Origin: an uncultured Desulfovibrio sp.
GTDB taxonomy: Bacteria > Desulfobacterota > Desulfovibrionia > Desulfovibrionales > Desulfovibrionaceae
Assembly: GCA_947177085.1 (NCBI GenBank)
Contig: CAMWTD010000115.1
Coordinates: 1-7,175, forward strand
Length of the DNA: 7,175 nucleotides
Direction of reading: 5' to 3'
Made by a program: the position numbers and the translations under genes. Within the stretch, counting starts at the first letter, position 1. Each line of letters starts with the position of its first letter. Of the stretch, positions 1-5,032 are shown piece after piece. Under the pieces are notes generated by a model. The model saw nothing but the letters and a program-made list of their open reading frames with translations. It did no database searches and was not told the origin of the DNA.

Positions 1-1
1 C

Positions 2-20
2 TGTCAAGGAGTTTTGTCAA
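2..20 (-). promoter_or_regulatory. Tandem TTGACA hexamers at left edge, possible leftward promoter
   Basis: Read on the minus strand, this AT-rich patch holds two perfect TTGACA hexamers (20-15 and 7-2), whose starts are 13 bp apart. A matching -10 box for either would lie outside the window, so only half of each candidate can be seen. If real, they would drive a leftward transcript divergent from the gene at 151. The patch also contains the near-palindrome TTTTG-T-CAAAA (12-22), which could be an operator or chance. This is inference from hexamer matches only. Confidence 0.25.
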
Positions 21-150
21 AATTTTTTCCACCTCCCCGCAAATCCGCGCCTGGCGCAGGCTTGCGGGCTCGCGGCGAGGCCGCCGGCGCGTCAGCTAGC
101 AGCCGGCCGAAAAAGGCCTATCCTTCAGGAAACAGCCCTGGGAGGCTCCC

Positions 151-852
151 ATGCCAAAGATGCGCACATCCAAACGGCAGCTCAAGCGCCTGCTCCAAGA
201 GCCGGACTGGCGGGATCACCTCGGGGAAATCGCGGCCGGCGGCATGACCAGCGTGGGGCCGCTCTTTTCCTTCCTGTTGCTCGGGCCGCTCACCATGCAC
301 CGGGCGGCCGAGGCACTTGGCGTCACGGTGGCGCAACTCGCGCGGACCGAACCGGAAACCGCGCGCAATGTCATCCGGCGCTTCATGTGGCACATGAACG
401 AGGATTCCGGCAATATCGGCTGGGGCATCCCGGACGCCTTCGCGGAGTGCCTCGCCGCCAGCGAGACGCTCGCCGAGAGCTACCACCGCATCCTCATTTC
501 CTACATCATGGATCTGGGCCATGCGGACAATTATTGCGATCACGACGTCCTGCGCCGCTCCTGCTACTGGGCGGTGGGACGCCTCGCTGAGGCGCGCCCC
601 GAAATGTGCGAAGGCGCGCGCCCGTGGCTGCGCAAGGGGCTTGCTGACGAGGACAGTATCTGCCGGGGCATGGCGGCCTGGGCGCTCGCGAAGCTGCCGC
701 CAGACATGATGGACGCCCCGGCCCTGCGCCGGCTGGCGGAAGCGGGCAATGAGGATGTGTGCGAGATTTATGAGGCCGACAGCCTCCACGAGGCGCGCGT
801 GAGCGAGCTTGCCCGCGCGGCCCTGACGCGCGACGAGGCCCGGAAGGACTGA
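151..852 (+). CDS. DVU0298-like HEAT-repeat-type protein, function unknown
   Basis: The 233-residue product is soluble, largely alpha-helical in composition, and has no signal peptide or membrane segment. I recognise it as resembling the Desulfovibrio DVU0298-type conserved family, from memory. The strongest marks are a W-x-x-N-E-D-S-G-x-I-G-W-G-I-P stretch at residues 80-94 and the segment Y128-CDHDVLRRSCYWAVGR (128-144), with C129, H131 and C138 close together. Helical Ala/Leu-rich repeats at about 130-190 are of the HEAT/armadillo style, which usually forms protein-binding scaffolds. The start at 151 is favoured by GGGAGG at 140-145, five bases before the ATG. The in-frame Met at codon 4 would be too far from it. 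The gene stands alone on the plus strand and converges on proB, with only 24 bp between the stop codons. No catalytic role can be assigned. The clustered Cys/His residues could bind metal, but that is a guess. Confidence 0.85.
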   Translation: MPKMRTSKRQLKRLLQEPDWRDHLGEIAAGGMTSVGPLFSFLLLGPLTMHRAAEALGVTVAQLARTEPETARNVIRRFMWHMNEDSGNIGWGIPDAFAECLAASETLAESYHRILISYIMDLGHADNYCDHDVLRRSCYWAVGRLAEARPEMCEGARPWLRKGLADEDSICRGMAAWALAKLPPDMMDAPALRRLAEAGNEDVCEIYEADSLHEARVSELARAALTRDEARKD

Positions 853-876
853 ACCGGGGCGGGTGCGCCGGCCCGC

Positions 877-2097
877 TCAGACGGCGGCGTCCAGAAGCAG
901 GTTGTCCCGGTGGATAACGTCGGGATAGTGGGCATTGCCCAAAATGGCGGCCACTTCGTGCCGCTTGAGGCCCATGATCTTGCGCAGGTCGGCGGCGCTG
1001 TAATTGGTGAGGCCCACGCCGAGAGCTTGCCCCTCATGCTCCACGCGGACCAGGGCCCCCTTGGGGAAGGAGCCGGAAACCCCGCGCACGCCCCCGGGGA
1101 GCAGGCTCCCCCCCTCGCGCATGAGCGCGGCCGCCGCACCGGCATCCACCGTGAGGCTGCCCGCCGGCTCCGACTGGTAGGCCAGCCAGAACTTGCGCCG
1201 TGGGATGGCGTGCCGCGCCGGGTCCACCCAGGTGCCGGCAGGAGTGGCCTCCGCAGCTTCAACAAGGCCAAAGGCCCGCGTCAGGGCGTCGGGGTCGCGG
1301 CCGCGCAGGATGAGCGTGGGGACGCCCAGTTGCGCCGCACGGCGCGCGGCCATGAGCTTGGAGCGCATCCCCCCCGTGCCCACGGAGGTTTTTGCGCCGC
1401 AGAGGCGGCCGAGGTCGAGCCGCGACACATCCTCGATGCGGACGAGCACCGGGGCCCCGGGGTCCGCCTGCGGGTCGCGCGCGCACACGCCCCGCGCGGA
1501 TGTGAGGTTGATGAAGAGGTCCGCGCCCACCAGATTTACCAGCAGGCTGGCGAGGCAGTCATTGTCGCCGAACTTGAGCTCCGCCACCGAGACGGTGTCG
1601 TTTTCATTGACAATGGGCAGGACGCCCCAGCCGAGCAGCTCGGCGAAGGTGTTGCGGGCATTGAGGAAGCGCGTGCGGGAGCGCAGGTCGTCCCGGGTGA
1701 GGAGCACCTGCGCCGTAACGATATTGTGAGGGCGGAAGGCCCGGTCCCAGGCGCGCATGAGCAGGCCCTGGCCAACGGCGGCCGCGGCCTGCCGCACCGC
1801 GAGGTCGCGCCCGCGGGCGTCAATGCCTCGGCAGCCAAGGGCCGCGCGCCCGGCCGCCACAGCGCCCGAGGACACCAGCACCACCCGGCGGTCGCCGTCG
1901 CCTCCCGGGCCCTTCCCGCGCAGAGCCGCTATCTGGGAGGCGAGGGAATCCAGCACCTTGAGGGCGAGCCCGTCCGCATCCGTGAGCACGGCGCTGCCCA
2001 CCTTGATGACGATGCAGCGCGCCCGCCCGAGCAGGCCGCGCCGCTCGGAAGCCCAGGCGGCATCTCCGCCGGGGCCCGCCTGGCCCCCGTCATTCAT
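877..2097 (-). CDS. proB: Glutamate 5-kinase with C-terminal PUA domain
   Basis: ProB phosphorylates the gamma-carboxylate of L-glutamate with ATP, the committed step of proline synthesis in the cytoplasm. The 406-residue product has the amino-acid-kinase domain in order: KVGSAVLT (32-39), SSGAVAAGR (76-84), NENDTVS (164-170), FGDND (176-180) and the nucleotide-loop GTGGM (240-244). A PUA domain follows at about 301-402, as in the long E. coli-type enzymes. The catalytic lysine lies about 20 residues deeper than in E. coli ProB, so there is a Gly/Ala-rich N-terminal extension. The ATG at 2097 is kept because no other ATG, GTG or TTG occurs in frame before the kinase core. That ATG overlaps the obgE stop by 8 bp, with only a weak GAGG twelve bases upstream, which suggests translational coupling to obgE. 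The usual LTD before the nucleotide loop reads LTS here (198-200). No proA lies next to it. Confidence 0.95.
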   Translation of the reverse strand: MNDGGQAGPGGDAAWASERRGLLGRARCIVIKVGSAVLTDADGLALKVLDSLASQIAALRGKGPGGDGDRRVVLVSSGAVAAGRAALGCRGIDARGRDLAVRQAAAAVGQGLLMRAWDRAFRPHNIVTAQVLLTRDDLRSRTRFLNARNTFAELLGWGVLPIVNENDTVSVAELKFGDNDCLASLLVNLVGADLFINLTSARGVCARDPQADPGAPVLVRIEDVSRLDLGRLCGAKTSVGTGGMRSKLMAARRAAQLGVPTLILRGRDPDALTRAFGLVEAAEATPAGTWVDPARHAIPRRKFWLAYQSEPAGSLTVDAGAAAALMREGGSLLPGGVRGVSGSFPKGALVRVEHEGQALGVGLTNYSAADLRKIMGLKRHEVAAILGNAHYPDVIHRDNLLLDAAV

Positions 2098-3241
2098 TGG
2101 TGTACTCGACCTCGATTTCGGGGAACTCCTCGTCCTCGGCAGGCGGCTCGGTGTGGAAATGCACCAGCGGCTCGTGACGCCCCAGTTCGTCCTTGAGACG
2201 CCAGAGCTCTTCCACCAAGGGTTCGAGGCCGATGCGCTCCTTGGCGGAGATGAAGAAGATGCGGCGCTCGTCCTTTGCCGCGCGGGCCATGAGCGCCTGG
2301 AGGCGCTCCTCGGAGACGAGGTCGATCTTGTTGATGACCTCGATCTGCCGGCGCTCGGCGAGCTCGGGGTCAAAACGACGCAACTCCTCGTTGACGAGCT
2401 CGAAGCCCGCCCACGGGTCGGCGTCGTCCACATCCTCGATGCTCAGCATGTGCACGAGGAAGCGCGTGCGCTCCACATGGCGGAGGAAGCGATGCCCGAG
2501 GCCGAGGCCCGCGTGCGCGCCCTCAATGAGGCCCGGGATGTCGGCGATGATCATGCGCTTTTCCGGATCCACCTCGTCAATCATGACGCCGAGGTTGGGC
2601 GTGATGGTGGTGAAGGGATAGTCCGCAATTTTCGGGCGCGCGGCCGATACGCGGGAAATGAAGGTGGACTTGCCGGCATTGGGGAGCCCGATGAGGCCCA
2701 CATCCGCCAGAATCTTGAGCTCGAGGCGCAGGGTCACTTCCTCGCCGGGCTCGCCCGGCTGGGCAAAGCGCGGCGCGCGCATGGTGGCGGACTTGAAGTG
2801 CTCGTTGCCCTTGCCGCCGCGGCCGCCGCGCGCCACGAGCACGAGGCTTTCCGGCTCGCTCAGGTCCGCGAGCAGGCGCTCGCCGCCGTCCTCGGCGATG
2901 GCCTCGTCGGCTTCGGCCTCGGGCACACCGCCCCGGCTCACGCTCTCGGCAAAGACGAGCGTGCCCACGGGCAGCCCGAGGACGAGATCCGCCCCCTTCT
3001 TGCCGTCGCACTGGCCGCCGCGGCCGGGCTGCCCGTTCTGCGCCTCATAGACGCGCTTGAGCCGAAAATCGTAGAGCGAAAGCAGCCGGCTGTCGGCCCT
3101 CAGGTAGACAGAGCCGCCGTTGCCGCCGTCGCCGCCGTCCGGGCCGCCCTTGGGCACGAATTTCTCGCGCCGGAAGGACATGCAGCCCCGGCCGCCCTTG
3201 CCCGCCTTGACGAGGATCCTGGCTTCATCCACAAAACGCAT
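2090..3241 (-). CDS. obgE: Obg/CgtA family GTPase, 50S ribosome assembly
   Basis: Obg is a slow, essential GTPase that binds late 50S subunit intermediates and links ribosome maturation to nutrient and (p)ppGpp status. The 383-residue product has the glycine-rich Obg fold at about 1-165 (GKGGRGC 14-20, PKGGPDGGDGGNGG 30-43, ARGGRGGKGN 137-146). The G domain follows with G1 GLPNAGKS (185-192), switch I YPFTTITPNLG (208-218), G3 DIPG (234-237), G4 NKID (304-307) and G5 ISAK (331-334). The tail after about 350 is short and acidic. About 19 extra residues (roughly 100-120, rich in Glu/Asp/Ala) sit in the Obg fold compared with the E. coli and Bacillus proteins. The ATG at 3241 is chosen because the family begins at MRFVDEA and GAGG (3251-3248) lies six bases before it. 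A longer in-frame extension to 3379 runs through the rpmA terminator and is unlikely. It follows rpmA and overlaps proB by 8 bp. Confidence 0.97.
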   Translation of the reverse strand: MRFVDEARILVKAGKGGRGCMSFRREKFVPKGGPDGGDGGNGGSVYLRADSRLLSLYDFRLKRVYEAQNGQPGRGGQCDGKKGADLVLGLPVGTLVFAESVSRGGVPEAEADEAIAEDGGERLLADLSEPESLVLVARGGRGGKGNEHFKSATMRAPRFAQPGEPGEEVTLRLELKILADVGLIGLPNAGKSTFISRVSAARPKIADYPFTTITPNLGVMIDEVDPEKRMIIADIPGLIEGAHAGLGLGHRFLRHVERTRFLVHMLSIEDVDDADPWAGFELVNEELRRFDPELAERRQIEVINKIDLVSEERLQALMARAAKDERRIFFISAKERIGLEPLVEELWRLKDELGRHEPLVHFHTEPPAEDEEFPEIEVEYTNE

Positions 3242-3321
3242 GGCTTGCCTCACAGTGGGGCCGCTGGCGGCGCGCCGCGCGCGCCCGGCCGTTGCCCCGG
3301 AGATGGCCCGAGTATGCCCGC

Positions 3322-3365
3322 AAAAACGCGAAAAGGGAAGGCCGCCGCATGGGCGGGGCCTTCCC
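3322..3365 (-). terminator. Intrinsic terminator or attenuator between rpmA and obgE
   Basis: A perfect 9-bp stem pairs GGGAAGGCC (3357-3365 in minus-strand reading) with its complement at 3335-3343. Three more pairs form inside across a 2-base bulge (3344-3346 with 3352-3354), leaving a 5-base loop. On the minus strand the stem is followed directly by TTTT (3334-3331), then CGCG, then TTTTT (3326-3322). This is the classical Rho-independent layout, oriented to stop transcripts from rplU-rpmA. On the plus strand the hairpin is followed by A-rich sequence, so it is one-directional. The T-tract is interrupted, so read-through into obgE is plausible. Confidence 0.75.
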
Positions 3366-3402
3366 CGAAAAACCGGCATCTGCCTCGCGGCTTTGCGTGC
3401 AG

Positions 3403-3720
3403 CTAGGCCGCGGGCTGGTCCGCCTCTAGGCGGATGCGGGCCATGCGATCCTCTATCGGGGTCTCGTCCACATGCACCCGCGTGAGGACGCGGCGCTTGC
3501 GGGTGAACTTTTCAAAGCGCACCACGCCGTCCACCTTGGCGAACAGCGTAAAATCGCGCCCCATGCCCACATTGAGGCCGGGATAGACGACCGTGCCGAG
3601 CTGACGCACAATGATGTTGCCGGCAAGCACAGGCTGGCCGCCATAGCGCTTGATGCCCCGGCGCTGCCCCGGACTGTCGCGGCCGTTGCGTGACGAACCG
3701 CCCGCTTTCTTGTGAGCCAT
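3403..3720 (-). CDS. rpmA: 50S ribosomal protein L27
   Basis: bL27 sits on the 50S subunit with its N-terminus reaching toward the peptidyl-transferase centre. The 105-residue product starts directly at MAHKKAGGSSRNGRD (1-15), the mature bacterial form without the cleaved leader seen in Firmicutes. It continues with RYGG (25-28), VLAGNIIVRQ (31-40), VGMGRDFTLFAKVDG (51-65) and a basic strand KFTRKRR (71-77). E. coli L27 is about 85 residues. Here about 20 residues follow the core (VDETPIEDRM and beyond), ending in DQPAA. The ATG at 3720 has GAGGAGG upstream, with GGAGG at 3729-3725 and a four-base spacer. It lies 71 bp after rplU and is followed by the terminator at 3365-3322, so rplU-rpmA can form a complete two-gene transcript. 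Confidence 0.98.
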   Translation of the reverse strand: MAHKKAGGSSRNGRDSPGQRRGIKRYGGQPVLAGNIIVRQLGTVVYPGLNVGMGRDFTLFAKVDGVVRFEKFTRKRRVLTRVHVDETPIEDRMARIRLEADQPAA

Positions 3721-3791
3721 GATGCCTCCTCGGCCGCTTCGCCGACGCCCTCGCCGCGCGGGCGCGGCTGGACAGGCGACGGCACGCCGGC

Positions 3792-4100
3792 CTAGTTATT
3801 GATGCTTTTAATGCGAAGAGCGGTGCAATCCTGACGGTGGCCGTGCAGGCTCTTGGAATCCTTGCGCCGGCGACGCTTGAACACCAACACCTTGGGGCCG
3901 CGTCCCTGGGCCACCACTTCCGCCCTGACGGCAGCGCCCTCAAGGTAGGGCGCGCCCACCTTGCAGCCGTCGCCGCCAATGAGAAGGACCTTGTCCAGAA
4001 CGACCTCGGTGCCCGGTTCCACGGGGAGCTTTTCCACCAGGATGCGCGAGCCTTCCTCGACCTGGTACTGCTTTCCGCCGGTTTCGACAATCGCGTACAT
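3792..4100 (-). CDS. rplU: 50S ribosomal protein L21
   Basis: bL21 is a 23S rRNA-binding protein of the 50S subunit. The 102-residue product matches the usual length (E. coli about 103). It begins MYAIVETGGKQYQVEEG (1-17), the family's first strand. It carries the KxGAPYLEGA segment (47-56) and ends with the diagnostic basic stretch KRRRRKDSKSLHGHRQ (75-90), then T93, I97 and I100 in the expected spacing. An upstream in-frame ATG at 4127 would add nine residues, but GGAGG with a six-base spacer precedes 4100 and MYAIVETGG is the canonical start. It is the first gene of the rplU-rpmA pair and has a -35-like TTGACA just upstream. It follows surE by 73 bp on the same strand. Confidence 0.98.
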   Translation of the reverse strand: MYAIVETGGKQYQVEEGSRILVEKLPVEPGTEVVLDKVLLIGGDGCKVGAPYLEGAAVRAEVVAQGRGPKVLVFKRRRRKDSKSLHGHRQDCTALRIKSINN

Positions 4101-4106
4101 CTCAAA

Positions 4107-4111
4107 CCTCC
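4107..4111 (-). promoter_or_regulatory. Ribosome binding site that fixes the rplU start
   Basis: GGAGG on the minus strand lies six bases before the ATG at 4100. It lies downstream of the alternative in-frame ATG at 4127, so it supports the shorter L21 start. Confidence 0.85.
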
Positions 4112-4125
4112 AAAAAGGGAAACGC

Positions 4126-4155
4126 ATACTTGCCCCATGCCGCGGAAAATGTCAA
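4126..4155 (-). promoter_or_regulatory. Candidate sigma70-type promoter for rplU-rpmA
   Basis: A perfect -35 hexamer TTGACA (4155-4150) is followed after 18 bp by AAGTAT (4131-4126). AAGTAT is a weak -10 that keeps the most conserved A2, A5 and T6 positions. The predicted start near 4119 would give a leader of about 19 bases that still carries the GGAGG site. It sits between the surE stop and the rplU start, so L21/L27 expression need not depend on surE. Support is sequence similarity only. Confidence 0.45.
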
Positions 4156-4173
4156 GCGGCCCGGGCGCGGGCA

Positions 4174-4938
4174 TCAGCCGCGCGGCGCGAGCTCCATGCC
4201 GGAAAGCGCCGCCAGCGCGGCATCGTCGGTATATTCAAAGCGCAGCGGAGTGAGCGTGATATGCCCCCCGGCGAGGAGCGCCTTGTCCGTGCCGGGGCGG
4301 ATGCTCTCCCGGGGCACGTCGCCCGTGAGCCACCAATAGGGGTCGCCGCGCGGGTCCTCCCTGCGGTCATAAATATTGCGCCAGACAGCGTCAGACTGCG
4401 GGCAGACGCGCACCTCCCCCTTCGGGAGATCTCCCTCGGGATAGTTGAGGTTGAGCACGCGGCGCGCCGGGAGCTTCTTCCAGTCGATGCTCTCGGCGAG
4501 GGCCACCGCGTGGCGGGCGTGGGCCGTCAAATCCTGCCGGCCGGAGTGGTCCGCGTGGGAAATGGCCATGCTCGGCACGCCGTCGTGCGCGGCCTCGGCC
4601 GCCGCGCCCACCGTGCCGGAATAAAAAATGTCGGGCCCCACGTTGGGGCCGAGATTGATGCCGGCCATGACGAGGTCGGGCCGCCGCCCGCAGAGCGCGC
4701 CCAGCCCCAGCTTGACGCAGTCCGTGGGGGTTCCGTGGACGCCGATGCCGGAAAAGCCGGGTTCCTCGATGACGCGCGTGCGCAGGGGCTCGAACACGGT
4801 GAGCGAGTGCCCCACGCCGGACTGCTGCCTAAGCGGCGCGACGGCCGCCACCGTGTGGCCCGCCTCCACAAGGGCGGCATAGAGGGCCCGCAGGCCGGCG
4901 GCCATGATGCCGTCGTCATTGGAGAGGAGAACGTGCAT
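4174..4938 (-). CDS. surE: 5'/3'-nucleotidase SurE
   Basis: SurE is a metal-dependent phosphatase that removes phosphate from nucleoside 5'- and 3'-monophosphates. Some members also act on short polyphosphate. The 254-residue product is full length. It opens with the signature MHVLLSNDDGI, and the metal ligands are visible as D8, D9, S40 (QQSGVGHS) and N95 (AGINLGPN). The active-site loop SGTVGAA (107-113) follows, then LNLNYP (162-167) and a C-terminal TLTPLRFEYTDD block (229-239) typical of the family. The ATG at 4938 is the family start, with GAGG at 4951-4948 nine bases upstream. It diverges from the OB-HD gene across 71 bp and lies 73 bp upstream of rplU. It is not beside pcm or rpoS, as in gammaproteobacteria. 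Its role here is probably nucleotide salvage, inferred from family and neighbours. Confidence 0.97.
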   Translation of the reverse strand: MHVLLSNDDGIMAAGLRALYAALVEAGHTVAAVAPLRQQSGVGHSLTVFEPLRTRVIEEPGFSGIGVHGTPTDCVKLGLGALCGRRPDLVMAGINLGPNVGPDIFYSGTVGAAAEAAHDGVPSMAISHADHSGRQDLTAHARHAVALAESIDWKKLPARRVLNLNYPEGDLPKGEVRVCPQSDAVWRNIYDRREDPRGDPYWWLTGDVPRESIRPGTDKALLAGGHITLTPLRFEYTDDAALAALSGMELAPRG

Positions 4939-4967
4939 TTGACAATACCTCGGAAAGAAGGGAATCT
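4939..4967 (+). promoter_or_regulatory. Weak candidate promoter for the OB-HD/tmk operon
   Basis: TTGACA (4939-4944) is a perfect -35 hexamer. The best -10 at 17-bp spacing is GAATCT (4962-4967), which keeps only A2 and T6. The -35 starts one base beyond the surE start codon. It would give a leader of about 35 bases containing the 4978-4997 hairpin. Low confidence because the -10 is poor. Confidence 0.25.
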
Positions 4968-4977
4968 CGCAGGAACA

Positions 4978-4997
4978 CGCCCGCGCGCAGGCGGGCG
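4978..4997. repeat. GC-rich inverted repeat touching the OB-HD ribosome binding site
   Basis: CGCCCGC (4978-4984) pairs perfectly with GCGGGCG (4991-4997) around a six-base loop. In the plus-strand transcript the last stem base is the first G of the GGAG at 4997-5000, which serves the ATG at 5010. The stem could therefore limit ribosome access. In the surE direction it would fall in the 5' leader, too far from the start codon to block it. Confidence 0.4.
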
Positions 4998-5004
4998 GAG
5001 ACTA

Positions 5005-5032
5005 TCTATATGGAAAAAGGCGTTTTCGTCAA
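5005..5032 (-). promoter_or_regulatory. Candidate sigma70-type promoter for surE
   Basis: On the minus strand TTGACG (5032-5027) is followed after 16 bp by TATAGA (5010-5005), a five-of-six plus four-of-six match. The -10 overlaps the first base of the OB-HD start codon, and the -35 lies within that gene's first codons. A start near 4998 would give surE a leader of about 60 bases. Prediction only. Confidence 0.4.

Noticed and set aside
72..84. GCGGC-GAG-GCCGC hairpin in the leader of the first gene
   Set aside because: It is a five-pair stem with a three-base loop and no T-tract. Such hairpins are common by chance in this GC-rich sequence.
853..876. GCGGG/CCCGC inverted repeat between the convergent stops of the first gene and proB
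   Set aside because: The stem is only five base pairs and has no T-tract on either side. It could be a weak bidirectional terminator but is not distinguishable from GC-rich chance.
910..2196. 428-codon plus-strand open frame opposite proB
   Set aside because: It is the antisense shadow of ProB, with composition typical of reversed coding sequence and no ribosome binding site or recognisable domain.
3267..3278. 12-bp perfect GC palindrome upstream of obgE
   Set aside because: It is made only of G and C in a run of alternating CG. It is probably compositional and has no second copy or adjoining signal.
3311..3316. CATACT on the minus strand as a -10 box for obgE
   Set aside because: It matches the consensus at four of six positions, but no acceptable -35 lies 16-18 bp upstream, where the terminator T-tracts and stem sit.
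3242..3379. 46-residue N-terminal extension of ObgE
   Set aside because: The family starts at MRFVDEA, a good ribosome binding site precedes that codon, and the extension would be encoded across the terminator hairpin.
1757..3406. 549-codon plus-strand open frame opposite obgE and part of proB
   Set aside because: It lies antisense to two clear genes. Its product is low-complexity Ala/Arg/Glu-rich text with no family motif. Long antisense frames are expected at this G+C content.
3753..3768. GCCGCG/CGCGGC hairpin in the rplU-rpmA gap
   Set aside because: It is a six-pair stem without a T-tract on the minus strand. Termination between two ribosomal-protein genes is not supported.
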